The notes under the pieces were generated by a model. The model saw nothing but the letters and a program-made list of their open reading frames with translations, did not search any database and was not told the DNA's origin. Below are positions 1 through 6,198 of a stretch of DNA of 14,392 bases, one piece after another. The DNA is taken from contig CALKVB010000330.1 in assembly GCA_937996605.1 (NCBI GenBank), forward strand, positions 1 through 14,392, written 5' to 3'. Every line of letters starts with the position of its first letter. Position 1 is the stretch's first letter. The stretch is from an uncultured Oxalobacteraceae bacterium (GTDB lineage: Bacteria; Pseudomonadota; Gammaproteobacteria; Burkholderiales; Burkholderiaceae_D). Position numbers and translations under genes: made by a program.

Positions 1-1048
1 GCCAGTGACACAAATCGCGGAGCAAATTTACTCCATACACAATTTGATGTTGTACATCTGCCTAGCGATCTTTATTGCTGTGTTTGGCGTGATGTTCTAC
101 TCCATTTTGAAGCATCGTAAGTCTGTCGGCCATAAAGCAGCGACTTTCCACGAAAGCACAACTGTTGAAATTTTGTGGACTATTGTTCCATTTTTGATCG
201 TGATCGGTATGGCTTTGCCAGCGACGAAAACTGTTGTTGCAATGAAAGACACTTCCAACGCAGACATCACAATTAAAGTGACAGGTATGCAATGGAAATG
301 GGGTTACGATTACCTCAAAGGCGAAGGCGAAGGTATTAATTTCTTGTCGACACTTGCGACTCCGCGTACTCAAGTTGGTGCTCCGGGCGTTGCTCCAACA
401 GAAGCCCGTAGCGTTAATTACCTCTTGGAAGTGGACAACGAGATGGTTGTTCCGGTCAACAAGAAAATTCGTTTGATTACAACTGCGAATGACGTCATTC
501 ATGCATGGACTATCCCAGCATTCGGCGTCAAACAAGATGCGATCCCAGGTTTCGTTCGTGATACTTGGTTCAAGGCAGAGAAAATCGGTACTTACCGTGG
601 TAACTGCGTTGAGTTGTGCGGTAAAGAACACGCTTTCATGCCTATCGTTGTTCGTGTTGTCTCTGAAGACGATTACAAGGTATGGGTAGATACCAAGAAA
701 AAAGAAATGGCTGCGAAAGCGGATGATCCAAGCAAAGTTTGGACAGTCGACGAATTGAAACAACGTGGTGAAAAAGTGTACACAGCAAACTGTGTAGCTT
801 GTCACCAAGCAAACGGTAAAGGTGTACCAGGCGCATTCCCAGCACTCGATGGTTCCGCAGTTGTCGGCGGCCCGAAAGCCGCGCAAGTGAATATCTTGTT
901 GAACGGTATTCGCGCAATGCCAGCATGGAAAGCGTCTTTGTCTGATACAGAAATTGCTGCGGTAATTACTTATACCCGTAATAGCTGGTCGAATAAGTCA
1001 GCGGAAAACATCGTCCAGCCAGCCGAAGTTTTGGCTGCGCGTAAGTAA
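1..1048 (+). CDS. coxB: Cytochrome c oxidase subunit II with fused cytochrome c domain (5' partial)
   Basis: Subunit II of an aa3-type oxidase accepts electrons from cytochrome c at a binuclear CuA centre on the periplasmic side. The frame is open to the left edge (a Pro codon at 2-4 precedes GTG 5), so the true start and signal peptide lie upstream. Counting from GTG 5, two membrane helices are seen (about residues 14-35 and 54-77), then the cupredoxin domain with CuA ligands H166, C201, E203, C205, H209 and M212 in the pattern CVELCGKEHAFM. After a charged linker comes a heme c site, C263-V-A-C-H267, with M305 as the probable axial ligand. This is the fused cytochrome c form known from many betaproteobacteria. 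coxA follows 17 bases downstream in the same operon. Identity is very secure; only the N-terminus is missing. Confidence 0.97.
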   Translation, partial: PVTQIAEQIYSIHNLMLYICLAIFIAVFGVMFYSILKHRKSVGHKAATFHESTTVEILWTIVPFLIVIGMALPATKTVVAMKDTSNADITIKVTGMQWKWGYDYLKGEGEGINFLSTLATPRTQVGAPGVAPTEARSVNYLLEVDNEMVVPVNKKIRLITTANDVIHAWTIPAFGVKQDAIPGFVRDTWFKAEKIGTYRGNCVELCGKEHAFMPIVVRVVSEDDYKVWVDTKKKEMAAKADDPSKVWTVDELKQRGEKVYTANCVACHQANGKGVPGAFPALDGSAVVGGPKAAQVNILLNGIRAMPAWKASLSDTEIAAVITYTRNSWSNKSAENIVQPAEVLAARK

Positions 1049-1065
1049 TTGAACAGGAGATTGAG

Positions 1066-2670
1066 ATGAGTAATACAGTAGCTGATCACGCACACGATCA
1101 CTCTCATGGTCATGACGACCACGCGCACGACCACCCACATGGCTGGCGTCGTTATTTGTTTGCGACTAACCACAAAGATATCGGTAATTTGTACTTGTGG
1201 TTTGCATTTTCGATGTTGATGGTTGGCGGCGTGATGGCGTTGGGCATTCGTAGTGAATTGTTCCAGCCTGGCCTGCAATTAATGCAACCGGAATTCTTCA
1301 ACCAATTAACCACGATGCATGGTTTGATCATGGTGTTCGGTGCGATTATGCCGGCATTCGTTGGCTTCGCTAACTGGATGATTCCTTTGCAAATTGGCGC
1401 ATCGGATATGGCCTTCGCCCGTATGAATAACTTTTCATTCTGGTTGATGCCCCCTGCAGCTTTATTGTTGGCAGGTTCATTCTTTGTCCCTGGTGGCGCA
1501 ACTGCCGCTGGTTGGACTTTGTATGCGCCTTTGTCGACCCAAATGGGTCCTGGTATGGATATGGCGATTTTCGCGGTTCATATCATGGGTGCTTCTTCCA
1601 TCATGGGTTCGATCAACATCATCACAACCATCTTGAACATGCGCGCTCCTGGCATGACTTTGATGAAGATGCCAATGTTTTGCTGGACATGGTTGATTAC
1701 AGCCTACTTGTTGATCGCTGTTATGCCAGTGTTGGCAGGTGCAATCACGATGACTTTGACCGATCGTCATTTCGGTACCTCTTTCTTTAACGCTGCTGGT
1801 GGTGGTGATCCAGTGATGTATCAACACATTTTCTGGTTCTTCGGTCACCCAGAGGTGTACATCATGATTTTGCCAGCGTTCGGTATCGTTTCTCATATCG
1901 TTCCAGCATTCGCACGTAAGCCATTGTTCGGTTATGAATCCATGGTATACGCAACATCCTCCATCGCGATTTTGTCTTTCATCGTGTGGGCTCACCATAT
2001 GTTCACAACTGGTATGCCCGTAACAGCACAGTTGTTCTTCATGTACGCAACGATGTTGATCGCGATTCCAACGGGCGTGAAAGTGTTTAACTGGATTGCG
2101 ACCATGTGGAAAGGTTCGATGACTTTCGAAACTCCAATGTTGTTCGCGGTTGGTTTTATTTTCGTGTTCACGATGGGTGGTTTCACTGGTTTGATCTTGG
2201 CGGTCACACCAATTGATATCCAATTGCAAGACACTTACTACGTTGTGGCTCACTTCCACTATGTGTTGGTAGCAGGTTCTTTGTTTGCCTTGTTCGCAGG
2301 TTTCTATTACTGGGGACCAAAATGGACAGGTTTCATGTACAACGAAACACGCGGTAAGATCCATTTCTGGTTGTCTTTGATTTTCTTCAATGTAACTTTC
2401 TTCCCAATGCACTTCTTGGGCTTGGCAGGTATGCCACGTCGTTATGCAGACTACCCAGCGCAATTCACTGACTTCAACATGGTCGCATCTATTGGTGCTT
2501 TCGGTTTCGGTTTGATGCAAGTGTATTTCATCTTGTTCGTGGTCATTCCATCGATCAAAGGTGGTAAGCCAGCTGAAGCGAAACCATGGGAAGGCGCGGA
2601 AGGTTTGGAATGGACAGTTCCTAGCCCAGCACCATTCCACACATTTGAAGTTCCGCCAGAAGTGAAGTAA
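1066..2670 (+). CDS. coxA: Cytochrome c oxidase subunit I
   Basis: This is the catalytic heme-copper subunit that reduces O2 and pumps protons in the inner membrane. It has 534 residues, a normal length, with about 12 hydrophobic helices. Visible ligands are H85 (heme a, in TMHGLIM), H261 and Y265 in GHPEVY (the CuB His-Tyr pair, with E263 at the end of the D channel), H310-H311 (CuB), and H396/H398 in HFHYV (heme a3 and heme a). K339 in PTGVKVFNW matches the K-channel lysine, so this is an A-type oxidase. The start ATG is set by AGGAGA at 1054-1059. The first 26 residues hold nine histidines alternating with Asp, Ala and Gly, a possible metal-binding tail. Leucine is encoded mostly by TTG, suggesting selection for high expression. 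It follows coxB and precedes the assembly genes. Confidence 0.98.
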   Translation: MSNTVADHAHDHSHGHDDHAHDHPHGWRRYLFATNHKDIGNLYLWFAFSMLMVGGVMALGIRSELFQPGLQLMQPEFFNQLTTMHGLIMVFGAIMPAFVGFANWMIPLQIGASDMAFARMNNFSFWLMPPAALLLAGSFFVPGGATAAGWTLYAPLSTQMGPGMDMAIFAVHIMGASSIMGSINIITTILNMRAPGMTLMKMPMFCWTWLITAYLLIAVMPVLAGAITMTLTDRHFGTSFFNAAGGGDPVMYQHIFWFFGHPEVYIMILPAFGIVSHIVPAFARKPLFGYESMVYATSSIAILSFIVWAHHMFTTGMPVTAQLFFMYATMLIAIPTGVKVFNWIATMWKGSMTFETPMLFAVGFIFVFTMGGFTGLILAVTPIDIQLQDTYYVVAHFHYVLVAGSLFALFAGFYYWGPKWTGFMYNETRGKIHFWLSLIFFNVTFFPMHFLGLAGMPRRYADYPAQFTDFNMVASIGAFGFGLMQVYFILFVVIPSIKGGKPAEAKPWEGAEGLEWTVPSPAPFHTFEVPPEVK

Positions 2671-2696
2671 TTCTGGATCATCGTTCAAAGTAAGAA

Positions 2697-2721
2697 TCGA
2701 CCTCATCTTGTATGGGGTCGA
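2697..2721 (+). promoter_or_regulatory. Hairpin in the coxA / assembly-gene spacer
   Basis: Arms TCGACCTCAT (2697-2706) and ATGGGGTCGA (2712-2721) pair over 10 bp with one G-U wobble around a 5-base CTTGT loop. It starts 26 bases after the coxA stop and ends 15 bases before the next ATG. No T-run follows, so it is not a classical intrinsic terminator. It may stabilise the coxBA transcript end or limit expression of the assembly genes. The structure is seen in the sequence; the role is inferred. Confidence 0.5.
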
Positions 2722-2736
2722 ATTTAAAGAAATAAA

Positions 2737-2850
2737 ATGAGTAACGAAAAAAAGCCAAATAATCTGCGCACTGCCTTGATTCTGTTGTCAGTCGTTGTTG
2801 TTTTTTTCGTCGGTGTTATCGTTAAGCAAGCCTTTTTGTTAGGTAAGTAA
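2737..2850 (+). CDS. Cytochrome oxidase small assembly protein (37 aa)
   Basis: This short gene of 37 codons plus stop lies between coxA and ctaG. The peptide begins MSNEKKPNNLRTAL, then has one hydrophobic helix (about residues 13-29) and a short basic end, VKQAFLLGK. It resembles the tiny membrane peptide usually annotated as cytochrome oxidase small assembly protein, found directly upstream of ctaG in betaproteobacteria; this is recalled from family knowledge and was not searched. The upstream ribosome site is weak (AAAGAAATAAA before ATG). It ends 6 bases before ctaG, so translational coupling is plausible. By position it probably assists CtaG or subunit I maturation, but nothing in the peptide shows a catalytic or metal-binding motif. 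Confidence 0.8.
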   Translation: MSNEKKPNNLRTALILLSVVVVFFVGVIVKQAFLLGK

Positions 2851-2856
2851 AACGAA

Positions 2857-3438
2857 ATGGCAGATCAAGAGTCACCTGAACAAAAGCCGGAGTCACAAGC
2901 CCTTAATTGGGTGATGTTGAAAAAATTGAGCATTATTGCAGTGTCAATGTTTGGTTTTGGATACGCTTTGATTCCGATTTATAAGCAAATTTGCGAGTTG
3001 ACCGGGATAAATATCCTGACACCCAAAGATATCGATTTGAAGGAAATAAAGAACTCTCAAGTCGATATGTCACGCGAAGTGACGATTGAATTTGATGCGA
3101 ACACACAAGGTCCATGGCGTTTCCGACCTACAGTATCAAGTTTAAAAGTGCATCCGGGCGAAATGGCGCAAGTGGTTTATGAGGTGGTGAATAAGCAATC
3201 CTATAAAATGGATGCGCAAGCGATACCCAGCTACGCTCCGCAACAAGCGACAGCGTATTTTAAGAAGATGGAGTGTTTCTGTTTCAAGCAACAAACTCTG
3301 GAAGCAAATGAAGCGCGACAAATGCCCGTCACGTTTTATATTGATCCAGCGTTACCGAAAGATGTAAAGACGATCACATTGTCATACACGTTTTTTGAAG
3401 TTGGTTTGAAGCAGCAAGGCTCTAAAGCAGCTTTATAG
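2857..3438 (+). CDS. ctaG: Cytochrome c oxidase assembly protein CtaG/Cox11
   Basis: Cox11-family copper chaperone, needed to build the CuB site of subunit I. It has 193 residues with a single N-terminal membrane helix (about residues 22-44, after MLKK) and a periplasmic Ig-like domain. The diagnostic copper motif C140-F-C142-F lies in KMECFCFKQQTL, and a third conserved cysteine, C46, sits just after the helix in YKQICELTG. The C-terminal stretch MPVTFYIDP followed by ITLSYTFFEV is typical of the family. The gene starts 6 bases after the 37-aa assembly peptide and is followed 19 bases later by the DUF2970 gene, within the cox operon. All expected copper residues are present, so it should be functional. 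Confidence 0.96.
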   Translation: MADQESPEQKPESQALNWVMLKKLSIIAVSMFGFGYALIPIYKQICELTGINILTPKDIDLKEIKNSQVDMSREVTIEFDANTQGPWRFRPTVSSLKVHPGEMAQVVYEVVNKQSYKMDAQAIPSYAPQQATAYFKKMECFCFKQQTLEANEARQMPVTFYIDPALPKDVKTITLSYTFFEVGLKQQGSKAAL

Positions 3439-3457
3439 CAGTAGTCTGAAAGTAAGT

Positions 3458-3673
3458 ATGAGTGACCTAAGAGACGCGAGTAAAAGAAAAGGCTCTTTGT
3501 TGGCGACAATGAAGGCGGTGATGTGGTCGTTTTTAGGCATTCGTAAGAAAAGTGATTACGAAAAAGATGTGGCACAGTTAAATCCACTGCATGTCGTGAT
3601 TGCAGGTGTGATTGGTGCGGCGATCTTTATTACGGTATTGGTGTTTGTCGTAAAAAGTGTCGTTGCGAAGTAA
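3458..3673 (+). CDS. DUF2970 small membrane protein in cox operon
   Basis: This 71-residue protein has a basic, soluble N-terminal half (MSDLRDASKRKGSL, then the conserved-looking VMWSFLGIRKKSDYEKD) and one C-terminal membrane helix at about residues 46-67. Length, the SFLGIRK segment and position between ctaG and coxC match the DUF2970 family common in beta- and gammaproteobacteria. No biochemical function is known to me. Being inside the operon suggests a role in oxidase assembly or stability, but that is guilt by association. The ATG is preceded by GAAAG at a suitable distance. A 50-base spacer containing a small inverted repeat separates it from coxC. Confidence 0.85.
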   Translation: MSDLRDASKRKGSLLATMKAVMWSFLGIRKKSDYEKDVAQLNPLHVVIAGVIGAAIFITVLVFVVKSVVAK

Positions 3674-3687
3674 ACGAATTATTTAGA

Positions 3688-3702
3688 TTAAACTCAGTTT
3701 AA
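3688..3702 (+). repeat. Short inverted repeat upstream of coxC
   Basis: TTAAAC (3688-3693) and GTTTAA (3697-3702) are perfect 6-base arms around TCA, in the AT-rich spacer between the DUF2970 gene and coxC. It could be a weak hairpin or a protein site, but arms this short in AT-rich DNA may arise by chance. Confidence 0.3.
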
Positions 3703-3712
3703 AAATTGTATC

Positions 3713-3717
3713 GGGAG
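3713..3717 (+). promoter_or_regulatory. Shine-Dalgarno fixing the coxC start
   Basis: GGGAG lies 6 bases before ATG 3724. This favours 3724 over the in-frame TTG at 3706 (upstream of the site) and over ATG 3718, which is adjacent to it. Confidence 0.7.
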
Positions 3718-3723
3718 ATGGAA

Positions 3724-4584
3724 ATGAGTTCTCACAACGCTACGGCGCCACATTATTTTGTGCCAGGCCCTTCACAGTGGCCAGTCTTAGGCGGTGCGAC
3801 ATTGTTGACTACAATGATTGGTGCATCTGCATGGGTAAATGGTTTGACTTGGGGTGCTTACCTCAATTTCGCTGGTATTTTCCTGACTCTAGTTGTGTTG
3901 TATAAATGGTTTGGTGATGCGATTGCCGAATCTGAATCTGGTAAATACAGTGCGCGTATTGACGTGTCTTTCCGCTGGAGCATGAGTTGGTTTATTTTCT
4001 CCGAAGTGATGTTCTTTGGTGCTTTCTTCGGTGCCTTGTTCTATGCACGTAGCATCTCTATGCCTTGGTTGGCAGATTTGGATCACAAAGTATTGTGGCC
4101 TGATTTTGCTGGTATCTGGGGCGGTGTTGGTCCTGCAGGCGTGGTGGAATCGTTCAAAACCATGGGTCCATTCCCGATTCCAACAATCAATACAGCCTTG
4201 TTGTTGACTTCTGGCGTGACATTGACGATCGCTCACCACGCTATTCGTGAAGGTCAACGATCCAAAACAGCATTTTGGTTGTTCGCAACGGTGTTGTTGG
4301 GTGCCATCTTTATGGGTTTCCAAGCATATGAATATATGCATGCGTACAGTGAACTGAACTTGAAGCTGACATCCGGCATTTACGGTTCTACATTCTTCAT
4401 GTTGACAGGATTCCATGGCTTCCACGTAACGATGGGCGCGATCATGTTGTCGGTAGTGTTGTACCGCGTTATGAAGGGCCACTTTACACCTGAACATCAT
4501 TTCGCGTTTGAAGGTGCTGCTTGGTACTGGCACTTTGTGGACGTTGTTTGGTTGGGTCTGTATGTCGTGGTGTACTGGATGTAA
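3724..4584 (+). CDS. coxC: Cytochrome c oxidase subunit III
   Basis: This is the third core subunit of the aa3 oxidase, an integral membrane protein that stabilises subunit I and helps proton uptake. From ATG 3724 it is 286 residues, starting MSSHNATAPHYFVPGPSQWP. Seven hydrophobic helices are apparent. Family hallmarks are WFGDAI followed by RWSMSWFIFSEVMFF (about residues 84-98, with the membrane glutamate E94), the GFHGFHV segment (about 229-235) and WYWHFVDVVWLGLYVVVYW at the C-terminus. The start was chosen from the GGGAG site. A strong terminator lies 19 bases after the stop, so this is the last gene of the coxBA-ctaG-coxC unit. Intact, with no anomaly. Confidence 0.97.
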   Translation: MSSHNATAPHYFVPGPSQWPVLGGATLLTTMIGASAWVNGLTWGAYLNFAGIFLTLVVLYKWFGDAIAESESGKYSARIDVSFRWSMSWFIFSEVMFFGAFFGALFYARSISMPWLADLDHKVLWPDFAGIWGGVGPAGVVESFKTMGPFPIPTINTALLLTSGVTLTIAHHAIREGQRSKTAFWLFATVLLGAIFMGFQAYEYMHAYSELNLKLTSGIYGSTFFMLTGFHGFHVTMGAIMLSVVLYRVMKGHFTPEHHFAFEGAAWYWHFVDVVWLGLYVVVYWM

Positions 4585-4603
4585 CTGTCGCCAATAAGAT
4601 AAA

Positions 4604-4634
4604 AATAAAAGCCGCACAATGTGCGGCTTTTATT
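4604..4634. terminator. Bidirectional rho-independent terminator between coxC and DUF2909 gene
   Basis: A perfect 14-bp stem, AATAAAAGCCGCAC (4604-4617) with GTGCGGCTTTTATT (4621-4634), closes on a 3-base AAT loop. The GC core is flanked by A/T runs that give a U-tract on both strands. It sits between the convergent stops of coxC (4584) and the minus-strand DUF2909 gene (4671), so it can end both transcripts. Confidence 0.92.
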
Positions 4635-4670
4635 ATTTTGAAGGTGTTGTAGTGGGATTCTATATTTGGT

Positions 4671-4871
4671 TTATCGGATACCCGTAGGTTGTACCAAACC
4701 GAAGTGATTAGCGGCGAGTATTAATAAAAATAGACAGACTGAAAAGCCAACGCGAAATGCGAGTGCTTTAACCGTTCTGTTACTGCGCCCCTTGTCCTTC
4801 ATCATATAGATCAAAGCCGAACCCAAGCTAAAGAAGATAAGTAAGAAGGCGATGCCGACTAGAATTTTCAT
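4671..4871 (-). CDS. Twin transmembrane protein (DUF2909 family)
   Basis: This 66-residue protein has two membrane helices (about residues 3-22 and 41-58) separated by a short basic loop, MKDKGRSNRTVKALAFR, and ends LVQPTGIR. The length, the two-helix plan, the KDKG-R-R-ALxxR loop and the C-terminal QPTGIR fit the DUF2909 twin-transmembrane family, which in betaproteobacteria typically sits between coxC and SURF1 on the opposite strand. Function is unknown; context points to the oxidase. It converges on coxC and shares the bidirectional terminator. Its start codon (complement of 4869-4871) lies only 33 bases from the preferred SURF1 start, or 3 bases from an alternative GTG, so its promoter must overlap SURF1 coding DNA. 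A TACAAT -10-like hexamer is readable on the minus strand at 4904-4899, without a clear -35. Confidence 0.85.
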   Translation of the reverse strand: MKILVGIAFLLIFFSLGSALIYMMKDKGRSNRTVKALAFRVGFSVCLFLLILAANHFGLVQPTGIR

Positions 4872-4904
4872 GCTGTGAACCTAGAAGAGAAAAGCCCTAT
4901 TGTA

Positions 4905-5618
4905 ATGCCTAAGTTTAAGATTCCTCGCGCTTTACCCTTAATTGCGACGATTTCCGTTTGCGTCCTTGGCATGTTGCTGGGCAATTGGCAGACACGTCGC
5001 GCACAAGAGAAAGAAGACATCGCGCAACAAATCGAAGCGCAAAGCAAAATCCCAGTGCAAGCCGCGACATCCGCAAATATGGCGAATATCAAACCCTTCC
5101 AGCGCTTGAAATTAAGAGGGACGTTTTTGCAGCAATGGCCGCTTTATCTCGATAATCGACCTATGAATGGTAAAGCTGGGATGTATGCCCTGATGCCATT
5201 TCAAATTAGTGAAGGGGGCGCGACCGTTTTGGTGGAGCGTGGTTGGTTTCAGCGCGATTTAAAGGAAAGAACTAAAATACCGAGCCTGCCAGTTCCTGAA
5301 GGTGAAATCGAGATCGAGGGTGTAGTGCGCACGCATATCGACCGTTCTATGCAATTGGGTGCGAATGATATCGTGGTGCCAGGGGCGATTGTGCAGAACC
5401 TGTCGGTTGTTGCTGTTGCCGATGTGCTCAAAGTAAAAATGCCAGAGTGGGTGCTAGAACAAACATCCGATCAAGGTGCGGGTTTGCAACGAGATTGGCC
5501 AACCCCTTCAAATGGAGCTGATAAACACCGTGCCTATGCTTTTCAGTGGTATGGACTTGCTGCTATGGCAGCCTTATTTTTTGTCGTTACAGGAATTCGT
5601 CGTGGAAAAAAACAGTAA
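4905..5618 (+). CDS. SURF1 family cytochrome oxidase biogenesis protein
   Basis: SURF1/Shy1-type inner-membrane protein that helps insert heme A into subunit I. It has an N-terminal helix followed by GNWQTRRAQEKE, a periplasmic central domain with RLKLRGTF, YLDNRPMNGKAGMY and VLVERGWFQRD, and a C-terminal helix beginning HRAYAFQWYGLAAMA, all family hallmarks. From ATG 4905 it is 237 residues. An in-frame GTG at 4875 would add ten residues and leave only 3 bases to the divergent DUF2909 start. Neither start has a good ribosome site; I prefer ATG because MPKFKIPRALPL is a typical SURF1 beginning. The end overlaps the next gene by 17 bases, implying coupled translation. It is the first gene of the SURF1 to SCO operon. 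Confidence 0.93.
   Translation: MPKFKIPRALPLIATISVCVLGMLLGNWQTRRAQEKEDIAQQIEAQSKIPVQAATSANMANIKPFQRLKLRGTFLQQWPLYLDNRPMNGKAGMYALMPFQISEGGATVLVERGWFQRDLKERTKIPSLPVPEGEIEIEGVVRTHIDRSMQLGANDIVVPGAIVQNLSVVAVADVLKVKMPEWVLEQTSDQGAGLQRDWPTPSNGADKHRAYAFQWYGLAAMAALFFVVTGIRRGKKQ
5591..5594 (+). promoter_or_regulatory. Shine-Dalgarno inside SURF1 for the SCO-like gene
   Basis: AGGA lies 7 bases before GTG 5602, inside the last codons of SURF1. It supports GTG 5602 as the start of the next gene, rather than any codon further upstream in that frame, and supports translational coupling. Confidence 0.6.
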
Positions 5619-6195
5619 TCAAGCTTCACGTGGTCGTTGGAAATTGTTCCTGGTGTTGGCCGTGTGCGCCTCGCCGATGATCGCCTCGTATTTTACTTAT
5701 TACGTGATTAAACCAGAGTCTAAGACAAATTATGGAGCGATCCTAGATCCGCGCCAGTTCCCGGTGCCACAGATGAATGCACTCAATGCGGACGGGAAAA
5801 ATCAAGAACTCAGTAGTCTTAAAGGTAAGTGGCTCATGCTGCAAATTGATCGCGCTGCCTGCGATACCCATTGCCAAAAGAAATTGTATGACATGCGTCA
5901 GTTGCGTACCGCGCAAGGTAAGGAAATGGAACGAATTCAACGCGTTTGGTTAATTACAGACGATGCGTCAATTGATGAAAAATTGAAGCAAGGTATCTCG
6001 GGGACGGAAATGTTGAGAGTCTCACCAAGCATCTTAGAAAAATGGTTGCCGACGGAGCAAGGCGCGAGCATCTACGATCACATTTACATGATCGATCCCT
6101 TGGGGAATTTGATGATGCGTTTCCCGAAAGATGCTGACCCGAATAAGATTAAGAAGGATCTCTCTAAATTATTGAAGGCTTCGGCGATCGGTTAA
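5602..6195 (+). CDS. SCO-like thioredoxin-fold membrane protein with CxxxC
   Basis: From GTG 5602 this is a 197-residue protein with one N-terminal membrane helix (about residues 13-35) and a periplasmic domain. The domain resembles SCO/thioredoxin-like proteins: LKGKWLMLQID, then C87-D-T-H-C91, a VWLITDD strand, and YDHIYMIDPLGNLMMRF near the end. The CxxxC spacing and the later DH before a strand with DPLGN match SCO proteins, where Cys, Cys and His bind copper; the candidate His here is H160. The classical CPDxC is absent and the His-strand spacing is about three residues shorter. Related genes are often annotated only as hypothetical, or wrongly as oxidase subunit I. It overlaps SURF1 by 17 bases and precedes ctaA by 3. 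The likely role is copper or thiol handling for the CuA site (inference). Confidence 0.75.
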   Translation: MEKNSNQASRGRWKLFLVLAVCASPMIASYFTYYVIKPESKTNYGAILDPRQFPVPQMNALNADGKNQELSSLKGKWLMLQIDRAACDTHCQKKLYDMRQLRTAQGKEMERIQRVWLITDDASIDEKLKQGISGTEMLRVSPSILEKWLPTEQGASIYDHIYMIDPLGNLMMRFPKDADPNKIKKDLSKLLKASAIG

Positions 6196-6198
6196 GCC

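Noticed and set aside
1477..2706. Long open frame on the minus strand opposite coxA, with a similar one at 62-886 opposite coxB
   Set aside because: The translations are rich in Cys, His, Trp and Arg, with no domain or membrane plan. They run antisense to unmistakable oxidase subunits and reflect codon bias.
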